25,581 nt of DNA from Planococcaceae bacterium UBA3378 (GCA_002359075.1 DEQA01000322.1:1-25581); one strand, 5' to 3'; positions 15,491-23,430 are shown, numbered from the stretch's first letter. Notes: generated by a model not told the origin, from the sequence alone. Numbers and translations are program-made.

Positions 15491-15511
15491 TATGCAAAAT
15501 ATCTTTGCGTT
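15491..15511. promoter_or_regulatory. RocR-type site C, close to the rocA start
   Basis: TATGCAAAATATC followed by TTTGCGTT matches 16 of 20 fixed positions. It ends only 25 bp before the rocA ATG and overlaps the TATATG that could serve as a -10 box, an unusual place for an activator site; it could act as a repressing site. Confidence 0.4.
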
Positions 15512-15536
15512 ATCATTGAACATGAGGAGGATACGT

Positions 15537-17081
15537 ATGATTCCATACAAACATGAGCCATTTACTGATTTTTCAGTGGAGAAAAATAAGCAGGATTATT
15601 TGGAAGCCTTAAAAAAAGTGGAAGCAGAGCTTGGCGGAGACTTCCCATTAATCATTGGTGGAGAGCGTATTACGACAGAAGATAAAATAGAGTCCTATAA
15701 CCCGGCTGATAAAAAGCAGCTGATCGGACGTGTATCAAAAGCAAACCAGGAGCTTGCAGAAAAAGCCATGCAGGAAGCTGAAAAAGCGTTCAAAACATGG
15801 AAAAAAGTAAAACCTGAAATCCGCGCGGACGTACTATTCAAGGCAGCAGCCATCATCCGCCGCCGCAAGCATGAATTCTCGGCATTAATGACGAAGGAAG
15901 CAGGGAAGCCTTGGAACGAAGCGGATGCAGATACAGCAGAAGCAATCGACTTTTTGGAATACTACGCACGCCAAATGCTGTTGATGAAGGATGGCCGACC
16001 TGTGGAAAGCCGCCCGGGTGAATATAACCGTTATGACTATATCCCTCTTGGCATCGGCATTGTCATTTCACCATGGAACTTCCCATTTGCGATTATGGCA
16101 GGAACAACAGTTGCAGCTGTAGTAACGGGCAATACGGTATTATTAAAACCGGCTTCTACAACACCGGTCATCGCCTATAAATTTATCGAAGTATTAGAAG
16201 AGGCGGGCTTACCGGCAGGCGTTGTCAACTACGTACCGGGAAGCGGTGCAGAAGTAGGGGACTACCTGGTAGATCATCCGAAAACACGCTTTATCAGCTT
16301 TACAGGCTCACGCGATGTAGGTCTTCGCATTAACGAACGTGCATCTGTATTGAGCAAAGGCCAAATCTGGATCAAACGTGTGATTGCAGAAATGGGCGGT
16401 AAAGATACGATTGTAGTAGATAAGGAAGCAGATTTAGAATTAGCGGCTCAATCGATCGTCAAATCAGCATTCGGCTTCTCTGGACAAAAATGCTCAGCAT
16501 GTTCACGTGTTGTCATCGTGAAAGATGTATACGATCAAGTAGTAGAGCGCGTAACAGAGCTGACGAAGGAATTGAAGGTAGGGGACCCAACTGATCCGGC
16601 AAACTTCATGGCGACGGTAATCGATCAAAATGCATTCAATAAAATTTCAGAATACATCGAAATCGGTAAACAGGAAGGCCGTCTTGTAGCGGGTGGAACA
16701 GCGGATGATTCAGTAGGCTACTTTGTACAGCCGACTGTCTTTGTTGATGTTGACCGGTCAGCACGTATTATGAAAGAAGAAATCTTCGGACCAGTTGTTG
16801 CGATTACAAAAGCAGATACATTCGAAGAAGCAATTGATATCGCAAACGATACAGAATACGGTCTGACAGGCGCTGTCATTACGAAAAACCGAGAAAACCT
16901 GGAGTATGCGCGTGAAGAGTTCCATGTCGGAAACCTTTACTTCAACCGCGGCTGTACAGGGGCTATCGTAGGCTACCAGCCATTTGGCGGCTTCAACATG
17001 TCAGGTACGGACTCCAAAGCAGGCGGTCCTGACTACTTAACATTGCATATGCAGGCAAAAACAACATCTGAAATGCTGTAA
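15537..17081 (+). CDS. rocA: 1-pyrroline-5-carboxylate dehydrogenase (L-glutamate gamma-semialdehyde dehydrogenase)
   Basis: A 514-residue NAD-dependent aldehyde dehydrogenase that oxidises glutamate gamma-semialdehyde, formed from P5C, to glutamate, completing proline (and ornithine) catabolism. The aldehyde dehydrogenase fold is clear: SPWNFPFAIMAG and LLKPAS for cofactor binding, FTGSRDVG, the general base Glu285 in AEMGGKD, the nucleophile Cys319 in FSGQKCSACSR, EEIFGPV, and the C-terminal YQPFGGFNMSGTDSKAGG. Length and end sequence match Bacillus RocA/PutC. The ATG at 15537 follows GAGGAGG at 6-7 bp. It is divergent from the RocR-like regulator, with three candidate binding palindromes between them, and is closed by a strong terminator. 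Whether it is called rocA or putC depends on its inducer. Confidence 0.95.
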   Translation: MIPYKHEPFTDFSVEKNKQDYLEALKKVEAELGGDFPLIIGGERITTEDKIESYNPADKKQLIGRVSKANQELAEKAMQEAEKAFKTWKKVKPEIRADVLFKAAAIIRRRKHEFSALMTKEAGKPWNEADADTAEAIDFLEYYARQMLLMKDGRPVESRPGEYNRYDYIPLGIGIVISPWNFPFAIMAGTTVAAVVTGNTVLLKPASTTPVIAYKFIEVLEEAGLPAGVVNYVPGSGAEVGDYLVDHPKTRFISFTGSRDVGLRINERASVLSKGQIWIKRVIAEMGGKDTIVVDKEADLELAAQSIVKSAFGFSGQKCSACSRVVIVKDVYDQVVERVTELTKELKVGDPTDPANFMATVIDQNAFNKISEYIEIGKQEGRLVAGGTADDSVGYFVQPTVFVDVDRSARIMKEEIFGPVVAITKADTFEEAIDIANDTEYGLTGAVITKNRENLEYAREEFHVGNLYFNRGCTGAIVGYQPFGGFNMSGTDSKAGGPDYLTLHMQAKTTSEML

Positions 17082-17100
17082 TTCCTTTACTCGCAGCAAT

Positions 17101-17142
17101 AAACCGCAGGCGGCCCTTACTGGGCATGCCTGCGGTTTTTTA
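17101..17142. terminator. Strong terminator after rocA
   Basis: AAACCGCAGGC (17101-17111) and GCCTGCGGTTT (17128-17138) form a perfect 11-bp stem followed by TTTT on the plus strand. The minus strand gives a weaker tail, so it may also serve the convergent small gene at 17153. Confidence 0.9.
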
Positions 17143-17152
17143 TACGGAAAAT

Positions 17153-17392
17153 TTAACTGGTAACGGGCTGTTTTCTCTTTGTACGGAAAGTGAAACTGAC
17201 GATCATGGATAAGATCGTAAAGACGGCCGCCCAAAAGAAAAAGCTTGCATTAAAAATGGTAAATGTCAGTATCGTAAATACAATAAAGGTAAGTAACGGA
17301 ACGATGAACCACTTGTTAAAAAGGAAGTTTCCAGCGATAGATGCTGTTACGATGATAACCGGACAAATGACAAATACAAATAAAAATTCCAT
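17153..17392 (-). CDS. Small membrane protein, DUF2651-like
   Basis: A 79-residue protein with three hydrophobic segments (about 3-22, 28-46 and 50-68) and a basic C-terminus (RTKRKQPVTS). The stretch FIVFTILTFTIFNASFFFWAAVFTILS resembles the DUF2651 family of short Bacillus membrane proteins of unknown function; the assignment is from memory. The ATG at 17392 has AGGGGG 9 bp upstream; twenty codons further upstream lack a site. It converges on rocA and shares its terminator region. Confidence 0.7.
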   Translation of the reverse strand: MEFLFVFVICPVIIVTASIAGNFLFNKWFIVPLLTFIVFTILTFTIFNASFFFWAAVFTILSMIVSFTFRTKRKQPVTS

Positions 17393-17475
17393 TGTGCAAT
17401 ACCCCCTTTTTGTATTGTACCACGGAATTTTCACTACCTCACCGCCCCCCACAGCAGACGCTATGCCTTTTACAA

Positions 17476-17511
17476 TTCTATTATTAAATTTCCAAAATTT
17501 TGATAATAGAA
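17476..17511. repeat. AT-rich inverted repeat
   Basis: TTCTATTAT (17476-17484) and ATAATAGAA (17503-17511) pair perfectly, with AAATTT and AAATTT able to extend the stem inside the loop. It lies between two small membrane-protein genes and upstream of both; role unknown. Confidence 0.45.
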
Positions 17512-17640
17512 GCTTTACTTTGGATTAAACGGTATATAAAATGGTAAATATTAGAGTTCCCAGCGTAGAAGTAATGTTAAACAGCAGGCTGATGACTTAT
17601 TTCCAGCAAGTATAGAGAAAGAAGGGGGATGTTTATAGAA

Positions 17641-17835
17641 ATGGAGGCTTTATATATTCTGCTTATTGAGCCGCTTTTATGGTCACTAATCGTCTTTTTT
17701 GTCCTGCAAACGATGATTCACACATTCAATCATGCACCCGTAAAAGCGAAAAAATATGCAATCGTCACTAGTGTTCTCATTTTCTTATTAATAATATCGG
17801 ATGATATTGCAAGAATGCCGATTTGGTATAGATGA
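17641..17835 (+). CDS. Small two-helix membrane protein, unknown function
   Basis: A 64-residue protein with two predicted membrane helices (about 5-27 and 41-57) joined by a basic loop (HAPVKAKKY). Not recognised. An AAGGGGG motif precedes it: it abuts an ATG at 17629 (too close) and is 12 bp from the ATG at 17641, so the start is a compromise. It stands alone, upstream of and convergent with the sulfate transporter operon. Confidence 0.5.
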   Translation: MEALYILLIEPLLWSLIVFFVLQTMIHTFNHAPVKAKKYAIVTSVLIFLLIISDDIARMPIWYR

Positions 17836-17884
17836 AAATATGGAAGAAGGGTTAGAATCCGACTGTTGTCAGCAATAACAGAGT

Positions 17885-17910
17885 AGCCCGTGAGGATATC
17901 CACCCGGGCT
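17885..17910. terminator. Hairpin between the small gene and cysA
   Basis: AGCCCG and CGGGCT form a GC-rich stem with a CAG/CTG-type extension. The tails on both strands are poor in T, so it is a weak terminator candidate for the convergent cysA operon. Confidence 0.4.
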
Positions 17911-17920
17911 GTTGATCGTA

Positions 17921-18997
17921 TTAAATAGAAAAATCCTCTGGAATAAAGACCTTCATCTGCTTTGGCCGTACATATACGGTATCTCCTTTTTGCACGCTGA
18001 GCACGCGGAACTGCTCCTTTGATAAAGCAGCTTCCAAAAATTCCTCCTCGTCCTGCCGCTTCAGCTCGATCTGCACATTCGGTCCGACAACATGTATATG
18101 AGTAATAATGGCCGCAACCGTATCCGCAGCTGATTTTTCCTTTTCAAGTATAATGTCGTGCGGGCGGACGTAGCCGACTGCTTCCTCATACGTAGCACCC
18201 AGTAAATCATCTGAAATCTGCATTGCAAAGGCTCCCTGTGTCAGCATACCGTTATGAAGGCGCCCTTTAAAGAGATTGACATTTCCTAAAAAATCATAGA
18301 CGAACGGGCTTGCCGGGCTTTCATATACTTCTTCGGGTGTCCCGATTTGCTCGATTTTCCCGCCGTTCATGACGATAATCCGGTCTGCCACATCCAGTGC
18401 CTCCTCCTGGTCATGCGTGACGAAAATGCTTGTAATATGGTACTCGTCATGCAGTTTTCGAAGCCAGCGACGAAGCTCCTTCCGCACTTTGGCATCAAGC
18501 GCGCCGAACGGTTCATCCAACAGCAGCACTTTCGGTTCTACAGCAAGCGCTCTTGCCAGGGCTACCCGCTGCCGCTGCCCACCTGAAAGCTGGGAAGGAT
18601 AGCGGTCGGCGAAGTGCTCCAGTTTGACAAGGCGGAGCAGTTCATTCACCTTTTGTTTGATCGCCTCTTTAGAAGGGCGGGTTTTACGCGGACGTACTTT
18701 CAAGCCAAAGGCGACATTGTCAAATACCGTCATATGCCGAAATAGTGCATAATGCTGAAAAACAAAGCCGACATTCCGCTCCTTTGGATTTACACTCGTA
18801 ATATTATGTCCGTCAAAGAGAATCGCCCCTTCATCAAGTCCTTCCAGCCCGGCGATAATCCGCAAGAGGGAAGTTTTCCCCGAGCCGGAAGGGCCAAGCA
18901 GGGCGATGAGCTCTCCTGATTCGATAGTAAGAGAGATGTTTTGCAAAGCCTGGAAGCTGCCGAATGCTTTTGATACGTTTTCAATTGAAATGCCCAT
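17921..18997 (-). CDS. cysA: Sulfate/thiosulfate ABC transporter ATP-binding protein
   Basis: A 358-residue ABC ATPase that powers the CysTW permease. Walker A GPSGSGKT is at 35-42, the Q-loop FVFQHYALF near 79-87, the signature LSGGQ at 137-141, Walker B LLLDE at 158-162 and the H-loop THDQEEA near 195-201. A C-terminal TOBE-like regulatory domain (about 240-358, GYVRPHDI) follows. KELRRWLRKLHDEY is typical of CysA. The ATG directly follows the cysW stop (TAA-ATG) with AGGAGGAGG upstream, so the genes are translationally coupled. It is the last gene of cysP-cysT-cysW-cysA. Confidence 0.95.
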   Translation of the reverse strand: MGISIENVSKAFGSFQALQNISLTIESGELIALLGPSGSGKTSLLRIIAGLEGLDEGAILFDGHNITSVNPKERNVGFVFQHYALFRHMTVFDNVAFGLKVRPRKTRPSKEAIKQKVNELLRLVKLEHFADRYPSQLSGGQRQRVALARALAVEPKVLLLDEPFGALDAKVRKELRRWLRKLHDEYHITSIFVTHDQEEALDVADRIIVMNGGKIEQIGTPEEVYESPASPFVYDFLGNVNLFKGRLHNGMLTQGAFAMQISDDLLGATYEEAVGYVRPHDIILEKEKSAADTVAAIITHIHVVGPNVQIELKRQDEEEFLEAALSKEQFRVLSVQKGDTVYVRPKQMKVFIPEDFSI

Positions 18998-19798
18998 TTA
19001 ATGTCCTCCTCCTTGTAGACCTGATTTCCATTCGATGATGTTTTTAATAATGATGGTGACGATTGCTAAAATGGACATAAGGGACGCCACAGCAAACGCA
19101 GCAGCAAATTGATATTCATTGTATAAAATCTCAATATGAAGCGGCATGGTGTTCGTCATTCCGCGGATATGTCCCGATACGACGGAGACAGCACCGAATT
19201 CACCAATTGCGCGGGCATTACATAAAATCATTCCATACAGTAATCCCCACTTAATATTGGGGAGTGTTACATAGATAAATGTTTTAAAGCCGCTTGCCCC
19301 TAAAGAAATGGATGCCTCTTCATCAGTCGTACCTTGCGTCTGCATTAACGGAATAAGCTCGCGTGCTACAAAAGGCAGTGTGACAAACAGCGTGGCTAGG
19401 ATAATACCCGGCAGGGCAAATACAATTTTTATATCATGCATCAGCAGCCACTCCCCGAATAAGCCTTGTGCCCCGAATAACAAAATAAATGTCAATCCGG
19501 CGATGACAGGAGAGATGGCAAATGGAAGGTCAATCAATGTCATTAACAGATTCTTTCCTTTAAACGAAAACTTCGTGATGCACCAGGCAGCAGCAATGCC
19601 GAAAATGGTGTTCAGCGGCACGACGATCACCGTCACAAGCAGCGTCAGCTTAATGGCAGCCAAGGCATCGGGATGCGTAATAGAGGCAATGTAAGTCTCC
19701 CAACCCTTTTGGAAGGCGGTAATAAAAATGGAGACGAGCGGCAAGACAAGAAATACGGCTAAAAATAGCAGGGAGACCACTGTCAGGAAGATGCGCAC
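18998..19798 (-). CDS. cysW: Sulfate/thiosulfate ABC transporter permease CysW
   Basis: A 266-residue (or longer) inner-membrane permease with about six helices and the EAA loop (EEASISLGASGFKTFIYVTLP) that docks the ATPase. The motif GEFGAVSVVSGHIRGMTNTMPL is characteristic of CysW. The start is uncertain. The GTG used here has GAGGAG at 9 bp, but the open frame continues upstream through a CysW-like N-terminus (NVTEEPRIVR). A better ribosome binding site (GGAGGG, 19856-19861) sits at ideal distance from an ATC codon at 19849, with no ATG, GTG or TTG there. It lies between cysT and cysA in one operon. Confidence 0.92.
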   Translation of the reverse strand: MRIFLTVVSLLFLAVFLVLPLVSIFITAFQKGWETYIASITHPDALAAIKLTLLVTVIVVPLNTIFGIAAAWCITKFSFKGKNLLMTLIDLPFAISPVIAGLTFILLFGAQGLFGEWLLMHDIKIVFALPGIILATLFVTLPFVARELIPLMQTQGTTDEEASISLGASGFKTFIYVTLPNIKWGLLYGMILCNARAIGEFGAVSVVSGHIRGMTNTMPLHIEILYNEYQFAAAFAVASLMSILAIVTIIIKNIIEWKSGLQGGGH

Positions 19799-19861
19799 AA
19801 TCCGGGGCTCCTCTGTTACGTTATATACTTTCCGTTGATTTACTTCGATGATAATCCCTCC

Positions 19862-20683
19862 TTAGCTCGGTAAAAACTTCCGGTTTGTATACCATTGGAT
19901 AAAGTTAATAAGCAGCAGTAAAACAAATGAAAGTACAAGCATGACGGTGGCGACAGCGGTAGCGCCGACATAATCGTACTGCTCCAGCTTCGTCATAATA
20001 ATAAGCGGTGTAATTTCCGTTTTCATCGGCATATTACCGGCAATAAACACAACTGAGCCGTATTCGCCGAGCGCCCGTGCGAAAGCAAGTGAAAAGCCTG
20101 TCAAAATAGCAGGGAACAGCTCCGGGAAAATCACCTTCGTAAATGTCTGGAAACGGTTGGCTCCGAGACTTGCAGATGCCTCCTCTGCTTCCTGGCTGAA
20201 ACTTTGCAGGACTGGCTGTACTGTCCGGACGACAAACGGCAGGCCGATAAATGTCAGCGCAATGATAATTCCAAGCGGCGTAAAGGCAATTTTAAAGCTG
20301 AAAAACTGGCCGAGCCATCCGTTTGGTGAATACAATGTCGTCAGTGCAATACCGGCGACAGCAGTCGGCAGGGCAAACGGCAGATCGACAAGCCCATCAA
20401 TCAGCCGTTTCAATGGAAACCGGTAACGGGTTAAAACCCATGCAATCAATGTCCCAAACACAACATTCAGCAGTCCTGCTGCCAATGCTGCGCCAAAACT
20501 TAATTTATAGGAAGCCATCACACGGGGATGGGTAATTGTCTCCCAAAATTCCGCCCAGCTCATGGAGAGCGTATTGAAAAAAATCATCGCAATCGGCAGC
20601 AGGACGAGAATGCTGACATATAGCACGGTATAGCCGAGCGATAGTGAAAAGCCGGGAATGATTGTAGCTGTTTTCTTTTTCAT
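19862..20683 (-). CDS. cysT: Sulfate/thiosulfate ABC transporter permease CysT (CysU)
   Basis: A 273-residue permease that pairs with CysW to form the membrane channel for sulfate or thiosulfate. About six helices are visible, with the EAA loop EEASASLGANRFQTFTKVIFP and the CysT-type segment ARALGEYGSVVFIAGNMPMKTEI. FALPTAVAGIALTTLYSPNG also matches the family. AGGAGGTG stands 5 bp before the ATG. It is the second gene of the operon, 222 bp downstream of cysP, and that gap contains hairpins that may set the ratio of binding protein to permease. Confidence 0.95.
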   Translation of the reverse strand: MKKKTATIIPGFSLSLGYTVLYVSILVLLPIAMIFFNTLSMSWAEFWETITHPRVMASYKLSFGAALAAGLLNVVFGTLIAWVLTRYRFPLKRLIDGLVDLPFALPTAVAGIALTTLYSPNGWLGQFFSFKIAFTPLGIIIALTFIGLPFVVRTVQPVLQSFSQEAEEASASLGANRFQTFTKVIFPELFPAILTGFSLAFARALGEYGSVVFIAGNMPMKTEITPLIIMTKLEQYDYVGATAVATVMLVLSFVLLLLINFIQWYTNRKFLPS

Positions 20684-20779
20684 GTGAACACCTCCTGGTT
20701 CTATAGAAACTTCCTATGTATGAAAACGTGAGCCCGTAATGGCACCACGCGGTAAATAATAATGTCCTAGTATACCGTT

Positions 20780-20816
20780 CCGTGAAAAGAAAACGGGGGG
20801 TGTCTTCTTTTCATGG
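20780..20816. repeat. Stable hairpin between cysP and cysT
   Basis: CCGTGAAAAGAA (20780-20791) and TTCTTTTCATGG (20805-20816) pair at 11 of 12 positions plus one G-T, around a loop with six G on the plus strand. It lacks a T-tract, suggesting an mRNA stability or processing element rather than a full terminator. Confidence 0.65.
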
Positions 20817-20848
20817 ACGGCTGACGGGGGGACAGATTCTATGAAAAT

Positions 20849-20871
20849 CCAACTATGTAATACATAGCTGG
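20849..20871. repeat. Second hairpin after cysP
   Basis: CCAACTATG (20849-20857) and CATAGCTGG (20863-20871) pair at 8 of 9 positions. On the coding strand it is followed by ATTTTCAT, a weak tail, so it could give partial termination 35 bp after the cysP stop. Confidence 0.5.
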
Positions 20872-20905
20872 AATCATAACGATTAAATGGCAAAGACCAG
20901 GGGAA

Positions 20906-21952
20906 TTACTGCTCGTAAATTTCATCAAACGTACCACCATCGGCAAAGTGTGTTGTTTGTGCTTCCTTCCAGCCGCCAAAGTCTTCGATTGATACAAGCT
21001 TCAACGTTGGGAACTGATCTTCATATTTGGCAAGGATGTCTTCATTACGCGGGCGGTAATAGTTTTCGGCGGCTATTTCCTGACCGACCTCTGTATATAA
21101 GTAATCAAGATAGGCTTTGGCGACCTCGCGTGTGCCTTTTTTATCGACGATTTTATCGACGATCGCTACCGGCGGCTCTGCCAGAATACTTAACGATGGT
21201 GTAACAATTTCGAACTCATCCTTGCCAAGCTCGTTTAATGATAAATACGCTTCATTTTCCCATGCAATAAGCACATCACCAATGCCGCGTTCCACAAATG
21301 TTGTTGTTGCGCCGCGTGCTCCGGAATCGAGCACCTCCACATTGCCGTATAAGTCCTTGATGAAGGATTTGATTTTGGCTTCATCATCACCAACCTGTTC
21401 CTTTGCAAATGCCCAGGCGGCTAAATAATTCCAACGGGCACCTCCTGATGTTTTTGGATTTGGCGTAATGACAGAAACACCGTCTTTGACCAGGTCATCC
21501 CAGTCTTCTATGTTTTTCGGATTTCCTTTTCGTACAAGGAAAACGATTGTTGATGTGTAAGGTGTCGAATTGTTTTCAAACTCAGTCTGCCAGCTGCTGT
21601 CCAGTAGGTCGCGTGCCTGAGAAATTTCATCGATGTCATAAGCGAGCGCTAATGTGACAACGTCGGCTTCCAACCCGTCAATTACTGCGCGCCCCTGTTT
21701 TCCGGAGCCGCCGTGGGATTGTTTAATTGTTACCTTTTGTCCGGTCTTTTCCTCCCAGTGCTTTGAAAATTCCTTGTTGAATGCATCGTACAGCTCGCGT
21801 GTCGGGTCGTAAGAAACATTCAATAATTCGACGGCTTCTGAAGGAGCGTCAGCCGATGTATCAACAGCCGCTTTCTCAGCCCCGCAAGCCCCTAACAATA
21901 ATGATGCTGCCAACAACAATGCGGTAAATCTCATGTTTTTTCTTTTCTCCAT
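20906..21952 (-). CDS. cysP: Sulfate/thiosulfate-binding lipoprotein
   Basis: A 348-residue periplasmic-type substrate-binding protein, anchored outside the membrane by lipid. The N-terminus has basic residues, a hydrophobic core and a lipobox (LLGAC), with the modified Cys near residue 23. The mature part carries sulfate-binding-protein signatures: LLNVSYDPTRELY, SHGGSGKQ, VVTLALAYDID, PNPKTSGGARWNYLAAWA, GARGATTTFVERGIGDVLIAWENE and YYRPRN. The ATG at 21952 is favoured by GGAG at 8 bp; a GTG three codons upstream overlaps that site. It is the first gene of the cysP-T-W-A operon and is preceded by a leader with a terminator-like hairpin. The name sbp is an alternative. Confidence 0.94.
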   Translation of the reverse strand: MEKRKNMRFTALLLAASLLLGACGAEKAAVDTSADAPSEAVELLNVSYDPTRELYDAFNKEFSKHWEEKTGQKVTIKQSHGGSGKQGRAVIDGLEADVVTLALAYDIDEISQARDLLDSSWQTEFENNSTPYTSTIVFLVRKGNPKNIEDWDDLVKDGVSVITPNPKTSGGARWNYLAAWAFAKEQVGDDEAKIKSFIKDLYGNVEVLDSGARGATTTFVERGIGDVLIAWENEAYLSLNELGKDEFEIVTPSLSILAEPPVAIVDKIVDKKGTREVAKAYLDYLYTEVGQEIAAENYYRPRNEDILAKYEDQFPTLKLVSIEDFGGWKEAQTTHFADGGTFDEIYEQ

Positions 21953-21980
21953 GTTTTCCACTCCTTTGTGAAATCAAAAA

Positions 21981-22011
21981 GACAGAATGCACGTTTGAGG
22001 TACATTCTGCC
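21981..22011 (-). terminator. Terminator-like hairpin in the cysP leader
   Basis: On the minus strand GGCAGAATG and CATTCTGTC form an 8-9 bp stem with one mismatch, followed by TTTTTGATTT. It lies about 30 bp before the cysP start codon, so it sits where a leader attenuator would act. Confidence 0.6.
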
Positions 22012-22014
22012 TTC

Positions 22015-22080
22015 AGTTTTCTGATCAGCATATTCAATTGCTTGTTAAGTGCCAGCCACTCATATAAGCTTACGAAAACT
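22015..22080 (-). ncRNA. Candidate structured leader RNA upstream of cysP
   Basis: On the minus strand AGTTTTC and GAAAACT (22080-22074 with 22021-22015) enclose two short hairpins: AGTG/CACT (22048-22060) and AGCA/TGCT (22027-22042). This forms a possible three-way junction immediately before the terminator-like hairpin. It matches no riboswitch class I know; SAM-I and T-box signatures are absent. The stems are short, so chance is possible. Confidence 0.3.
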
Positions 22081-22221
22081 TTAAAACAAACATAACCTAT
22101 CAGTCAACAAGGAATTTGAAATAAAAAATTTTCAGTTATTTTTTACTAGCTGTTGTTAGAAAAATAGTAAACATATCGCCCGTGTACTGGTAAAATTACT
22201 AAGATCAAACTTGACAGTCAA
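22078..22221 (-). promoter_or_regulatory. Two candidate cysP promoters
   Basis: On the minus strand TTGACT (22221-22216), 17 bp, TAATTT (22198-22193) is one option. TTGACT (22107-22102), 18 bp, TAAAGT (22083-22078) is another. Only the upstream promoter would transcribe the whole candidate leader structure. The remainder of the 22081-22379 gap shows nothing else clear. Confidence 0.35.
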
Positions 22222-22379
22222 TGAGTAGAAAAGGCTGAAAAAAGAAGGTATTCGCTTTTATGCGCAAGTTACCGCTATATTATGTAGGGTAGCAGTCGAG
22301 AAAATGGGCACAAGCTCGAAACGGCGCGAAAAAACGGGTACACTTAAGATAATTGTATTTAGAAAAAGGATGGTTGTTT

Positions 22380-23342
22380 ATGAAAAAAGTAGATGCAGTA
22401 ATTGTAGGCGGAGGTCCTTGTGGTTTATCAGCAGCGATCGAGCTGCAGGAAATCGGTCTAAAACCGGTCGTCATTGAAAAAGGAAATATCGTCAATGCGA
22501 TTTATCATTATCCAACACATCAGACGTTTTTCAGTACGAGTGAAAAGCTGGCTATTGGTGATGTGCCATTCATCATTGAAGAGCGCAAGCCACGCCGTAA
22601 CCAGGCACTTGTATATTACCGGGAAGTAGTGAAGGCAAAGGACATTCATGTAAACCGATTTGAAAAAGTAGAGCGTGTAGAGAAAAAGGGAGAGCGCTTT
22701 GTTGTTTCGACGACAAAAGAGCAATATGACACACCATATGTCGTGATTGCTACCGGTTATTATGACAGCCCGAACTATATCGGCATCCCGGGAGAGGACC
22801 TGCCGAAAGTATATCATTACTTTAAAGAGGCTCATGAATTTTTTGATACCGATGTCGTGGTTATTGGCGGGAAAAACTCTGCTGTGGATGCTGCCCTTGA
22901 GCTGAATAAGGCAAAGGCGCGCGTGACTGTTGTTTACCGCGGCAGTGAGTATTCACCGAGCGTAAAGCCATGGGTGCTTCCGGAATTTGATGCCTGTGTT
23001 CGGAACGGGGAAATTAATATGCTGTTTGAAAGCTGTGTCACGGAAATCCGTGAACAGGAGGTCCACATCAATGTGAAGGGTGAAAAGCAGGTTCTGAAAA
23101 ATGATTTTGTCTTTGCTATGACAGGCTATCATCCGGATCATCAATTTATCCGCAATATGGGAGTCAATATTGATGAGGAAACAGGTCGTCCGCAATTTGA
23201 TCCGGAGACGATGGAAACGAATGTGAAAAACTTATTCATCGCAGGAGTCATTGCTGCGGGGAACAATGCAAATGAGATTTTTATCGAAAACGGACGTTTC
23301 CACGGTAAGCAGATTGCTGACACAATTAAAGGAATGCAGTAA
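22380..23342 (+). CDS. ypdA: Bacillithiol disulfide reductase YpdA (Bdr)
   Basis: A 320-residue FAD- and NADPH-dependent reductase that returns oxidised bacillithiol disulfide to bacillithiol, the main low-molecular-weight thiol of many Firmicutes. The FAD loop is GGGPCG with Cys14, the residue reported as essential in Staphylococcus aureus YpdA. The thioredoxin-reductase CxxC pair is absent, as expected for this family. ATGYYDSPNYIGIPGE, the NADPH loop VVIGGKNSAVDAALEL and the FAD-binding end LFIAGVIAAGNNANEIFIENGR follow. The ATG at 22380 has AAAGGA upstream; nine extra codons of open frame have no site. It is a single-gene unit, followed by two hairpins. Confidence 0.94.
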   Translation: MKKVDAVIVGGGPCGLSAAIELQEIGLKPVVIEKGNIVNAIYHYPTHQTFFSTSEKLAIGDVPFIIEERKPRRNQALVYYREVVKAKDIHVNRFEKVERVEKKGERFVVSTTKEQYDTPYVVIATGYYDSPNYIGIPGEDLPKVYHYFKEAHEFFDTDVVVIGGKNSAVDAALELNKAKARVTVVYRGSEYSPSVKPWVLPEFDACVRNGEINMLFESCVTEIREQEVHINVKGEKQVLKNDFVFAMTGYHPDHQFIRNMGVNIDEETGRPQFDPETMETNVKNLFIAGVIAAGNNANEIFIENGRFHGKQIADTIKGMQ

Positions 23343-23362
23343 GGAATTTCATAAAAAAAGCA

Positions 23363-23386
23363 GGAAAGATCCCTCTTGATCTTTCC
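23363..23386. repeat. Perfect hairpin after ypdA
   Basis: GGAAAGATC and GATCTTTCC form a perfect 9-bp stem with a 6-base loop, 20 bp after the ypdA stop. No T-tract follows on the plus strand; it may act together with the next hairpin. Confidence 0.6.
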
Positions 23387-23397
23387 CGCCGAGTAAA

Positions 23398-23430
23398 GGG
23401 AGGCTGAATATTTTCAGCGCTCCTTTTTTA
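23398..23430 (+). terminator. Rho-independent terminator of ypdA
   Basis: GGAGGCTGAA pairs with TTCAGCGCTCC (one bulge) and is followed by TTTTTT on the plus strand. The 220 bp beyond it, up to the feo promoter, are AT-rich and hold no gene I can support. Confidence 0.8.

Noticed and set aside
15421..15536. Search for a sigma-54 promoter in front of rocA
   Set aside because: No GG-N10-GC with TGGCAC/TTGC character was found; the GG of TGGTATATGC is not followed by GC at the right distance.
21953..22379. SAM-I riboswitch or cysteine T-box upstream of cysP
   Set aside because: Neither the SAM-I core nor a TGGNACCGCG T-box sequence is present on the coding strand.
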